Positions 9,342 to 16,981 of a stretch of DNA of 64,000 nucleotides are shown in pieces (within the stretch, counting starts at the first letter, position 1; each line of letters starts with the position of its first letter). This DNA comes from Oscillospiraceae bacterium (GTDB lineage Bacteria; Bacillota; Clostridia; Oscillospirales; Oscillospiraceae), in NCBI GenBank assembly GCA_020025275.1, contig JAHHSI010000006.1:1-64000 (forward strand). Reading direction: 5' to 3'. Position numbers and translations under genes: made by a program. The notes beneath the pieces were generated by a model. That model saw only the letters and a list, made by a program, of their open reading frames with translations, was not told the origin of the DNA and made no database searches.

Positions 9342-10716
9342 GTCGCTCCCCGCACGGGGAGCGTGGATTGAAATAGCCATGAATTGTCCCAGTATCATCA
9401 TCTCTCCACAGTCGCTCCCCGCACGGGGAGCGTGGATTGAAATAATAATTGTGAGGAGGTGTTATTATGAGCTCTCTGGTCGCTCCCCGCACGGGGAGCG
9501 TGGATTGAAATCGTCGGTCCTTGCCGGTGTACACCTCCCGGAGCTTTGTCGCTCCCCGCACGGGGAGCGTGGATTGAAATTCTCACGGCCTTGCCGCTTG
9601 GGATGGCTCTATCATGTCGCTCCCCGCACGGGGAGCGTGGATTGAAATACAATATTTCGACAGTTTTGCAATATAAAATGACGGTCGCTCCCCGCACGGG
9701 GAGCGTGGATTGAAATAGCTCTCCAAGATGTCAAGGATATCGTCGGCGTCATGTCGCTCCCCGCACGGGGAGCGTGGATTGAAATCAGAAACGCCCTGCG
9801 GTATTTGCGTGAAGAAGGCTGTCGCTCCCCGCACGGGGAGCGTGGATTGAAATCACGAACTCCGGGGATCCGGCTCTTGGCATATGCGTCGCTCCCCGCA
9901 CGGGGAGCGTGGATTGAAATAATTGTGCTCAGTAGGCGTTCAACAAACTTATGTCGCTCCCCGCACGGGGAGCGTGGATTGAAATCCGAATGGCTACAAG
10001 CGGATAGAAAGAGCGTACTGTCGCTCCCCGCACGGGGAGCGTGGATTGAAATTGTGTATAACTGATTGCCGCATCAATGAACTGTGCGTCGCTCCCCGCA
10101 CGGGGAGCGTGGATTGAAATGGATTTTGAAAAAGCGCTGCAAAGAGGCCTGAAGTCGCTCCCCGCACGGGGAGCGTGGATTGAAATTTGCGTCAGCTGGT
10201 GATGTCTGCTGGTGGCGATGGTCGCTCCCCGCACGGGGAGCGTGGATTGAAATATGCCGACACGAAAAAGACGGCAGCAAGCACAGGTCGCTCCCCGCAC
10301 GGGGAGCGTGGATTGAAATACACCACTGTTTCAGTGTTTTTGATTTCCCCCCGTAGGTCGCTCCCCGCACGGGGAGCGTGGATTGAAATGGAACGTGAAA
10401 GGAGCAGAAAATGATTGATGAAAGTCGCTCCCCGCACGGGGAGCGTGGATTGAAATTTGCCTTGGCTTGGATCCTGGAGCGCCTATATCACAGTCGCTCC
10501 CCGCACGGGGAGCGTGGATTGAAATGCAGCTCAGATACTGCGTCCACAGCTTATACCGGAGTCGCTCCCCGCACGGGGAGCGTGGATTGAAATCTCGGAT
10601 GCTCTCTGGATTACCTGTTTTGCAGGAGTCGCTCCCCGCACGGGGAGCGTGGATTGAAATAGCTGCTTGCCGATCTGGTCAACGCCCGTTGCGGGTCGCT
10701 CCCCGCACGGGGAGCG
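9342..10716 (+). CRISPR. Type I-C CRISPR array, 21 repeats and 20 spacers
   Basis: Twenty identical 33-nt repeats begin with GTCGCTCCCC and end with GTGGATTGAAAT. Each contains the palindrome CGCTCCCC/GGGGAGCG that forms the crRNA hairpin. Repeat starts: 9342, 9411, 9479, 9548, 9616, 9684, 9753, 9821, 9888, 9953, 10020, 10088, 10154, 10221, 10287, 10357, 10424, 10493, 10561, 10628. A 21st copy at 10695 keeps only the first 22 bases, as is usual for the leader-distal end. Spacers are 32-37 nt, mostly 34-36. I noticed no two alike. Transcription is to the right, from the leader next to cas2. Several spacers look like phage coding DNA, including two with a ribosome site and start codon. Confidence 0.98.
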
Positions 10717-10743
10717 ATAGCTTGATGCACCAAGACACAAATA

Positions 10744-10784
10744 AAAAGACCTGCTGCCTGCTTAGTACAGACAGCAAGTCTTTT
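10744..10784. terminator. Bidirectional terminator between array and hydrolase gene
   Basis: AAAAGAC(C)TGCTG and its imperfect complement ending GTCTTTT form a hairpin with A-rich and T-rich flanks. It can end the array transcript and the minus-strand hydrolase transcript. Confidence 0.65.
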
Positions 10785-10842
10785 CAACGAATAATGGGGA
10801 AATATGGGTACGGCGCTCTATGTTTACCGCCCCCGGAAAACG

Positions 10843-11754
10843 TCAAGGCGTCATGTATTGCCCGATGAGCCTGTCCAGTTTTTCCCTGTATTCCTGCGGA
10901 ACGGTATACATGCTTTCGATATGCCGTGTATGAGGGGGGAACAGACAGTCTTTTTCTCCTTGGTACATATTGTATAGGAAGGGACCGTTGCTGTAGGGCA
11001 CCAGTTTGTCGTCCTGCCCGTGGACAAAGAGAATAGGGATGCGGGAGACTGCCAGACTGTCGGTCACATCCGAGTCGTTCCAGTCGTAGCCGGCAATCAG
11101 TCGGTTCATCAGCCGCAGCGGGTGATAAAGCGGCCCAATCTGATGCTGCAGGGCGGCTCTGGCACTGCGGAAGCCGCTGTCGGAGACGATCAGCTTCACA
11201 TTGGCCGGGCAGTGGCCGCTCATTTGAAGCACGGTGCCGCCGCCCATGGAAAACCCGTGGAGAATGATTTCAATGTCACTGCCGAACTTCTCACGGAGAA
11301 AGTCGATCCAGTGCAGACAGTCCTGACTTTCCCAGACATCAAATCCGATCAAATGACCGCCGCTTTCGCCGGAAGCCGTGTGATCACAGCAGAAAATATC
11401 AATGCCACGACTGTGATAGTAATCATAAAAAAGTCCGCCTGTTTCAATATGGTTGGAGCGGTAGCCGTGGATCAAAAAGACGAGCCGCTTTCCGCCGGCA
11501 CCACAGGGGTAGTAAAAGCCCTTCAGTGTTTCTCCACGTCCGCCGGTGATGGTGTATGTTTCGCAGGGGATGTTCCGCAGACGATCAGCGGCGTCATCTC
11601 GGGCACGGTAGTACGCTTCGTCATGTCCGTTGGAGTCAAAAAGCAGCGTGAAGAGCCCAGAGGGACGGCGGCAGAAGATGTAGCGATACAGTTCTTCCAT
11701 AAAAAGAAAAAACGCAAGAAGGAGAACTATGAGGAGCCATCCGAGAATACGCAT
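10843..11754 (-). CDS. Membrane-anchored alpha/beta hydrolase
   Basis: The 303-residue protein has a hydrophobic N-terminal segment (about residues 4-20) that looks like an uncleaved anchor, followed by a serine hydrolase domain. The oxyanion strand is LVFLIHGYRSNH, the nucleophile elbow GFSMGGG, the acid GQDDKLVP and the catalytic His is in HTRHIES near the C-terminus. This matches the BAAT/YqkD-like alpha/beta hydrolases often found in Clostridia. Physiological substrate unknown; an ester or acyl substrate at the cell surface is plausible. AAAGGAG precedes the ATG. It is a single gene, transcribed against the CRISPR array. Confidence 0.88.
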   Translation of the reverse strand: MRILGWLLIVLLLAFFLFMEELYRYIFCRRPSGLFTLLFDSNGHDEAYYRARDDAADRLRNIPCETYTITGGRGETLKGFYYPCGAGGKRLVFLIHGYRSNHIETGGLFYDYYHSRGIDIFCCDHTASGESGGHLIGFDVWESQDCLHWIDFLREKFGSDIEIILHGFSMGGGTVLQMSGHCPANVKLIVSDSGFRSARAALQHQIGPLYHPLRLMNRLIAGYDWNDSDVTDSLAVSRIPILFVHGQDDKLVPYSNGPFLYNMYQGEKDCLFPPHTRHIESMYTVPQEYREKLDRLIGQYMTP

Positions 11755-12205
11755 TATATCACTCCTTTATTTTACTGGCGGCGTGGTGGCCATGCCGATG
11801 CGCAGCGCACACAGAACAACAGGGGCATGAAAGGGAAGAGCGCCGAAGGCGGCCGTCCGGCTGCGGCAACACATGCTGCGTACAGGAGAGAGGATCACCG
11901 ACGGCGAGGCCGCCGAAGGCAGCGGTGTAGACCGCAAAAGCACAGGCGGCTTCGGATAAGGTGCGGGGAAACCGCCGGGAAGTTGTTGCGGCATTTTTCC
12001 TGTTGCGGAAAAGCCAACGGATACAGTCGATACTTATTTATTATACCGGGTGAGAGAGGGCAGGTCAAGAAATTCCATGGTCTTTATGGCGGGGGCGATG
12101 GGCACCGGACGGAAAAGTTTTTCAAAAAAAGCGTGCGTTGGCCATGGCCTTATGCTATACTGTGGGCAGCGCAAGGACGCAAATTTAATTGATTTGAGGT
12201 GCTTT
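11755..12205. other. Intergenic region with DegV promoter candidate
   Basis: This gap of 451 nt carries only one recognised element: an extended -10 (TGC-TATACT, hexamer at 12156-12161), about 45 nt before the DegV start codon. On the minus strand 11767-11994 is an open frame of 75 codons rich in Pro and Ala, ending 12 nt before the hydrolase start. It may be a decayed membrane-protein fragment or chance. I do not call it a gene. Confidence 0.4.
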
Positions 12206-13087
12206 ATGCAAGATTATGTGATTGCTACCTCCTCCACCTGTGATCTCCCCAGAACCTATTTGGAGGAACATAAGATCCCGTTTATCAGCTATACCTATAC
12301 TATCGGCGACCAGCTTTTCGAGGATGACTGCCGGGAAGAGAACCGCCAAAAGGTCTACGAAGGGATGCGGAAAGGCGACCGTCTCAAGACGTCGATGATC
12401 ACGGAGTTTGCCTACCACGAGTTCTTCTGCTCGCTGTTGGAGCAGGGGAAGGACGTGATCTTTTTGGATATGTCCAAGAAGATGTCTGCGTCCTTTGCCA
12501 ATGCAGAGGCAGCGGCTCGGCAGGTGCGCAGTGAATACCCGGAGCGGAACTTCTATGTGATGGACACCGTCTGCATTTCCGGCGGTCTGGGCCTGCTGAT
12601 CGACCAGATGGTGCGCCGCATGGAAGCGGGCATGAGTTATGACGAGGTGATCGCATGGGGTGAGGAGAACAAGCTGAAGATCGCCCATCGCTTCACCGTA
12701 GATGATCTGAACTATCTGAAAGAGGGGGGACGCTGCTCCACACCGGCGGCGCTGGTGGGTTCGGTGCTGTCCCTCAAGCCGGTGCTGTATGTGCCGGATG
12801 GCGGTACGCTGGACGTGGCGAAAAAAGTACGAGGCCGCAAGAAGGCACTGGATACCATCTATGAAAGTGTCAAGGCGGACCTGTCCGAGGTGGACACCAA
12901 GGGCATGGAGATCCACATCCTGCAGGCCGACTGCCGGGAGGATGCTGCGTATGTCCGGGATCGGATTTTGGCGGATTTCCCCGATGTGGGAGATATCACC
13001 ATTACCAGTTTGGGCGTGGTGATCGGCGCCCACTGCGGACCGGGCCTCTTCACCATCTTCTATCTCTGCAACGGCCGCCGCCCGTAA
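12206..13087 (+). CDS. DegV family protein (fatty-acid binding)
   Basis: This 293-residue protein has DegV family hallmarks: an opening strand with TSSTCDLP, the KTSMIT motif with a fatty-acid contact Ser/Thr, and the C-terminal GVVIGAHCGPG loop. DegV/FakB proteins bind a fatty acid in an internal tunnel; FakB members present it to the FakA kinase. No fakA lies nearby, so whether this one feeds a kinase is not shown. I placed the start at the ATG at 12206 (GAGG upstream), because the family begins with this strand; the in-frame codons upstream are non-coding in appearance. Confidence 0.92.
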   Translation: MQDYVIATSSTCDLPRTYLEEHKIPFISYTYTIGDQLFEDDCREENRQKVYEGMRKGDRLKTSMITEFAYHEFFCSLLEQGKDVIFLDMSKKMSASFANAEAAARQVRSEYPERNFYVMDTVCISGGLGLLIDQMVRRMEAGMSYDEVIAWGEENKLKIAHRFTVDDLNYLKEGGRCSTPAALVGSVLSLKPVLYVPDGGTLDVAKKVRGRKKALDTIYESVKADLSEVDTKGMEIHILQADCREDAAYVRDRILADFPDVGDITITSLGVVIGAHCGPGLFTIFYLCNGRRP

Positions 13088-13111
13088 GAGGGGCTTGCAG
13101 CTGATTGAATA

Positions 13112-13155
13112 AAAAAGACATGACCGACCTGAAGGGCCGGTCATGTCTTTTTCGT
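13112..13155 (+). terminator. Terminator after DegV gene
   Basis: AAAAAGACATGACCG pairs with CGGTCATGTCTTTTT across an 11-nt loop and is followed by a T-rich run. Strong hairpin 25 nt after the stop codon. Confidence 0.85.
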
Positions 13156-13186
13156 TTTTTTGAAATTTTTCAAAAATTTCAAAAAA
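13156..13186. repeat. Perfect 31-nt AT-only-core palindrome
   Basis: Arms TTTTTTGAAATTTTT and AAAAATTTCAAAAAA around a single central C. It lies just after the DegV terminator and about 60 nt before the VTC-domain gene. Position suggests an operator or a second hairpin. Function unknown. Confidence 0.7.
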
Positions 13187-13244
13187 TGGTCCCGAAAGAA
13201 GAAGTGCCCCTTGTATTGTATAGTGAAGACAAGGAGGAGATCAT

Positions 13245-13955
13245 ATGAAAACGGCAAATGCACTGGCGGTTTCCCGGCGGGAGGTCAAATATCTGCTCTC
13301 GCTGCCGGATCGCCTGTTTCTGCTGGGGGCACTGGATCAGCTGCTGACACCGGATGCCTATGGCGGCTATAACGGCTACACCGTGCGCAGTGTGTATTTT
13401 GACAGCATCGACAACGAGGATTATCGAGATAAGAAGCTCCATGCGGACGAAAAAAAGAGGATCCGCCTGCGGGTCTACCATCCGGACGATCAGACGGCCA
13501 AGTTTGAGCTCAAGAGAAAGAGTTTCGGTCGGGAACTGAAAGAGAGCGTGGTGGTCAGCCGGGAGGATGCCCAGCAGCTGCTGCGGCGAAATTACAGCGT
13601 GCTGCTGCACTACGATCATCCCGCGGCGCGGTATGCGTACGACGTGATGACCACGCGGCTCTATCGGCCGGTATCTCTTATTGAATATGACCGGCGCGCC
13701 TATACCCACCCACATTTCAATACGCGCGTGACCATGGATAATAATTTGCGCTGCTGCGAGTTCTGCTATGACCTTTTCAGCCATCATCTGAATTTCAAGG
13801 CGCTCATGCCTAAGGATGAGACGATTTTGGAGATCAAGTACGACCGCTTCTTGTTCCGGCAGATCCAGGAGGTCCTGGCCCAGTGCGACTTGAGCCGCAA
13901 GCCGCCCAGTAAGTTCGGCAGTTCCCGAGCGATTTTGAAAAGTTTTTACGAGTGA
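13245..13955 (+). CDS. VTC-domain polyphosphate polymerase-like protein
   Basis: The 236-residue protein matches the VTC catalytic domain. This is a CYTH-like tunnel fold with a basic interior: RREVKYLLS, YTVRSVYFDS, KKRIRLRVYHPDD, FELKRKSFG and, at the end, ETILEIKYDRFLF. In yeast Vtc4 these Lys and Arg residues line the tunnel where polyphosphate is made from ATP. Bacterial homologues are usually annotated as polyphosphate polymerase domain proteins, mostly untested. The ATG has AAGGAGG just upstream. Its stop overlaps the first possible start of the following DUF4956 gene, a well-known neighbour pair, so the two probably work together at the membrane. Confidence 0.9.
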   Translation: MKTANALAVSRREVKYLLSLPDRLFLLGALDQLLTPDAYGGYNGYTVRSVYFDSIDNEDYRDKKLHADEKKRIRLRVYHPDDQTAKFELKRKSFGRELKESVVVSREDAQQLLRRNYSVLLHYDHPAARYAYDVMTTRLYRPVSLIEYDRRAYTHPHFNTRVTMDNNLRCCEFCYDLFSHHLNFKALMPKDETILEIKYDRFLFRQIQEVLAQCDLSRKPPSKFGSSRAILKSFYE

Positions 13956-13975
13956 TGGAAAGAGGAGTGATGAGA

Positions 13976-14650
13976 ATGAATATGTTCTTGAAATTGTTGG
14001 GCGAGCCCGCCATAGAGGGCCGGCCGCTGTCCCAGACGCCGGCGGGGCTGTTGGTGTGCCTGCTGGTCACGCTGGTGCTGGCCGGTGTGATGATGGGGGT
14101 ATATCGGCTGTGCCATGATGCCCTGACGTATCAGCGAAAGTTCAATGTGACGCTGATGATGTTGGCCATGGCCTCCACGGTACTCTTGGCGCTGATCCAG
14201 AATAACCCCGGCTTTTCGCTGGGGGCACTGGGGGCGCTGTCCATCTGCCGGATCCGTGCCAATACACGAGATCCCCGGGATCTGGGTTTTGTGTTTTGGA
14301 GCTTGTCCATCGGCATTGCTTCGGCGGTCGGTGCCTTTGCTGTGGGCCTCATCGGCACCGTGGTCATGAGTATCGTCATGTTGGTGGTAGACCGCATGGG
14401 ACGTCGGAAAAAGGATGTGCTAACCATGATCGTCCGCGGACAAAAGGAGCAGATGATGCGGGTGCGGGCTGTTTTCGACCAGATGCCCGGCAGTACGATC
14501 CAATCGGCCAACGTATTCCCGGATTCCTTCGAGATGGTGTATGAGCTGAACATCAAGCAGGCAGAGGAGGAAAAGCTGCTGCTGATCTTCAACAGTATGG
14601 AGGGCATCGACGGGGTCAACATTCTGGCGCCGGAGACGCAGGTAGCATGA
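13976..14650 (+). CDS. DUF4956 membrane protein (copy 1)
   Basis: The 224-residue protein has an N-terminal membrane domain of about four helices and a soluble C-terminal domain that may form a ferredoxin-like, ligand-binding fold. The signature is ALGALSICRIRANTRDPRDLGFVFWSL, which is strongly conserved in its paralogue at 15591. The ATG at 13976 lies 8 nt after AGGAG; starts at 13955 and 13970 are in frame but badly spaced. Function is unknown. DUF4956 proteins accompany VTC-domain proteins in many Bacillota, so a role in polyphosphate export or anchoring of the polymerase is a reasonable inference, not a demonstration. The stop overlaps the next start codon. Confidence 0.85.
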   Translation: MNMFLKLLGEPAIEGRPLSQTPAGLLVCLLVTLVLAGVMMGVYRLCHDALTYQRKFNVTLMMLAMASTVLLALIQNNPGFSLGALGALSICRIRANTRDPRDLGFVFWSLSIGIASAVGAFAVGLIGTVVMSIVMLVVDRMGRRKKDVLTMIVRGQKEQMMRVRAVFDQMPGSTIQSANVFPDSFEMVYELNIKQAEEEKLLLIFNSMEGIDGVNILAPETQVA

Positions 14651-15558
14651 GAAAAGGATGGTATGGATGGGTGGCACTGCTGCTGGCGGTTCTGCTGACC
14701 GGCTGCGGATCGTCGGCGGTCGGTGCTGCGGGAAAGCAGCCCGCAGATCCGTCCCTGCCTCCGGAGGCGGTGGGGACGTGTACCCTTACTTTTGTGACCA
14801 TCGGCAAGGGGGATGCCTTCTTGCTGACCACGCCGCAAGGCGGCTGCTACATGGTAGATACGGGGAAAGAAAAGGACTATGACCAGATTGCCCGAACGCT
14901 GCGGGCCAAGGGTGTAGAGCGGCTGCAAGGTATTTTTTTGAGCCACGGCCATAAGGACCACGCCGGCGGCTTGAAACGCCTTCTGAAGGAATTTCCCACG
15001 GAGCGGGTCTATCTCTCCGGGAAGGATACCGCCTCCTACCACCAGATCGACCCGCGGGCGGAGGCCGAAAAGGCGGGGGCGGACGTGGTGGAACTGCAGG
15101 GGGGAGAAATACTGGATCTGGGCGGAGTTACCGCTGCGGTCTGGCTCCCGTCTGCGGTGGATATGCGTAACGAGAATAATAACTCCGTAGTGCTTCGACT
15201 GAGCCACGGGGAGACCAGCTTTTTACTGATGGGCGATGCGGAACTGGAGGAGGAAGCGCTGCTGTTGGCGTCCGACTTTCCGCTGCGCTCCACCCTTTTG
15301 AAATTGGGCCACCACGGGGAAACGGACGCCACATCCCCGGCTCTTTTGAACCGTGTGCAGCCGCAGATTGCGCTGATCACGGGAAACGCCGAGGAGAACC
15401 CCGACTCGGTGAATGAAACGATCGCCGCACGGCTGCGGCAAAGAGACGTGATGACCTATTACTCCGAGGGGGAGGAGTTGGGACTGGACGTGATCTCCGA
15501 TGGAGAGACACTGCGGGTCGAGCCGGTGGTGCCGGTAAAGGATATTCATGGAAAATAA
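14647..15558 (+). CDS. ComEC/Rec2-like metallo-beta-lactamase lipoprotein
   Basis: This 303-residue lipoprotein has a signal peptide ending in a lipobox (LLTGC, Cys20). The mature part is a metallo-beta-lactamase fold like the C-terminal domain of ComEC: VTIGKGDAFLLTTPQGGCYMVDTG, metal motif SHGHKDHAGG, a Ser/Asn-rich LPS..NNNSVVLRL stretch and LLKLGHHGE. The ComEC domain is a nuclease acting on incoming DNA strands; stand-alone extracellular versions are common in Clostridia and their substrates are unknown. Here it sits between two DUF4956 genes behind a VTC protein, overlapping the first by ATGA. A phosphodiester or polyphosphate substrate outside the membrane fits the context but is inference. 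Confidence 0.87.
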   Translation: MRKGWYGWVALLLAVLLTGCGSSAVGAAGKQPADPSLPPEAVGTCTLTFVTIGKGDAFLLTTPQGGCYMVDTGKEKDYDQIARTLRAKGVERLQGIFLSHGHKDHAGGLKRLLKEFPTERVYLSGKDTASYHQIDPRAEAEKAGADVVELQGGEILDLGGVTAAVWLPSAVDMRNENNNSVVLRLSHGETSFLLMGDAELEEEALLLASDFPLRSTLLKLGHHGETDATSPALLNRVQPQIALITGNAEENPDSVNETIAARLRQRDVMTYYSEGEELGLDVISDGETLRVEPVVPVKDIHGK

Positions 15559-15590
15559 ACAAGTGCACGTAGGTGTGCAGGGAGGAACTT

Positions 15591-16265
15591 ATGGAAGAAT
15601 TGAATGAAAAGATGACGGAATTGCTGCAGGAAATGACACTCAGCCCCGATACGGCACACGTGGTGACCAGTTTGTCGGTGGCCCTGGGTCTGACGCTGAT
15701 TTTGTGGATCAGCTATCGTCTGGCCAATACAGAGCGCACCTATCAGCCGCGGTTTGCTGCGACGCTGGTCTCGCTGGCGCTGATCTCCACGATCCTGATG
15801 GATCTGATCCAGTCGAATCTGGCGCTGTCTCTGGGGATGCTGGGATCGTTGTCCATTGTCCGCTTCCGCACCAATATCCGTGATCCCCGGGATATCGGCT
15901 TTATCTTCTGGAGTATGGCCGTGGGTTTGGCGGCCTCGACCGGCAGCTATGGCATCGGCCTTGTGGGCAGTCTGGTGCTGGGCTTGTTCCTGATCCTGAC
16001 GGGCCGTCGGAGCAATGCGCCGCAGGATATGATGCTGGTGGTGCGGGGCAGCTGCACGGATCTGGATCGGGTGAGTGCGGTGGTTGAGGGCGGCTGTGTC
16101 CGCCACAGTGTGAAGGCCAAGAATGTGCTGTCCGATTCCTTTGAATTGGTGTATGAGGTGCGTCTGGCCACGGAGCAGAGCAATGTGCTCATTCGCCGCC
16201 TTTTCGAGCTGGAGGGCATCGACAGCGTGAATCTGTTGGCGGAGGCAAAGGCGGTCGGCGCATGA
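15591..16265 (+). CDS. DUF4956 membrane protein (copy 2)
   Basis: This 224-residue protein is a paralogue of the product at 13976: same length, same membrane-plus-soluble plan and the same core (SLGMLGSLSIVRFRTNIRDPRDIGFIFWSM). The ATG at 15591 follows GGGAGG; an in-frame GTG at 15573 is less likely. The duplication within one operon suggests a heteromeric complex or one copy each for two processes. Function unknown. It ends just as the sigI promoter begins. Confidence 0.85.
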   Translation: MEELNEKMTELLQEMTLSPDTAHVVTSLSVALGLTLILWISYRLANTERTYQPRFAATLVSLALISTILMDLIQSNLALSLGMLGSLSIVRFRTNIRDPRDIGFIFWSMAVGLAASTGSYGIGLVGSLVLGLFLILTGRRSNAPQDMMLVVRGSCTDLDRVSAVVEGGCVRHSVKAKNVLSDSFELVYEVRLATEQSNVLIRRLFELEGIDSVNLLAEAKAVGA

Positions 16266-16294
16266 TTGCGCTGCGGTGAAATTATTGGTATAAT
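16266..16294 (+). promoter_or_regulatory. Promoter of sigI-rsgI
   Basis: TTGCGC at 16266-16271, 17-bp spacer and TATAAT at 16289-16294, with TG one base before the -10 (extended -10). The start point would be about 25 nt before sigI. The -35 begins one base after the stop codon of the preceding gene. Confidence 0.75.
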
Positions 16295-16326
16295 GGCAAA
16301 AACGACGGTGGAGGAGGGGAATCCCT

Positions 16327-16977
16327 ATGGCCGGGAAGATCACCATTGATATAGAGCATCTGGAGGAATTGGTGGAGTGCCATATGGCCTTTCTCATCCG
16401 TACGACCAGTAGTGTGACGGGGCGTTATGTCTCCGTGGAGCAGGACGACGCCTTCAGTGTGGCGCTGTCCGCATTTGCAGAGGCGGTGGAGCGCTTTGAC
16501 ACCGGGCGGGGCAGCTTTTTGAGCTATGCCGGACTGGTGATCCGCAGCCGGCTGCTGACGTATCTGGAGACCGAGCGGTGCCGCCAAAGCGTGGAGGTGT
16601 CCTTGGATGCCATGGAGGAAAACGGACAGACGCTGTGTGCGCCGCAGGCGGAGAGAAACGAGCTGCAGGAGGAGATCCGGCAGTATCAGGAGGAATTGCG
16701 GAAATTTCAGCTGACGCTGGAGGACTTGGCGCAGCACGCCCCGAAGCACAGGGACACCCGGGAGACGGCAGTGGACATTGCCCAACGTTCAAGTGAGGAT
16801 GAGGACATTGTTTCCCAGACGTATCGGAAGAAAAAACTGCCCGTCCGGGCCGTTTCCCGGCGATGCGCCGTCTCTGAAAAAGTCGTGAAAACCAGCAAGA
16901 CGTTCATCTTAGGGACTTTGTTGGTGTTCGTCAGAAAACTCCCCGGCTTGTCGGCATGGATTCGAGGAACGAGGTGA
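16327..16977 (+). CDS. sigI: RNA polymerase sigma factor SigI-type
   Basis: The 216-residue protein looks like sigma-I: a region-2-like part (about residues 10-85, FDTGRGSFLSYAGLVIRSRLLTYLETER) and a short C-terminal SigI-C helix-turn-helix (about 165-205, RAVSRRCAVSEKVVKTSKTFILGTLLV). It is a little shorter than the usual 240-250. SigI proteins direct RNA polymerase to heat- or wall-stress genes, or to polysaccharide-responsive genes in cellulolytic Clostridia. GGAGGAGGGG precedes the ATG. It is followed 4 nt later by a RsgI-like membrane anti-sigma gene, which settles the assignment. Confidence 0.87.
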   Translation: MAGKITIDIEHLEELVECHMAFLIRTTSSVTGRYVSVEQDDAFSVALSAFAEAVERFDTGRGSFLSYAGLVIRSRLLTYLETERCRQSVEVSLDAMEENGQTLCAPQAERNELQEEIRQYQEELRKFQLTLEDLAQHAPKHRDTRETAVDIAQRSSEDEDIVSQTYRKKKLPVRAVSRRCAVSEKVVKTSKTFILGTLLVFVRKLPGLSAWIRGTR

Positions 16978-16981
16978 GAAG

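Noticed and set aside
9039..10740. Many open frames on both strands reading SIHAPRAGSD, NPRSPCGER or LPARGAWIE
   Set aside because: They are translations of the CRISPR repeat and spacers. Such phantom proteins are a known artefact of type I-C repeats.
11767..11994. 75-codon minus-strand frame before the hydrolase
   Set aside because: Rich in Pro/Ala/Arg, no ribosome site and no recognised family. It might be a relic but cannot be supported.
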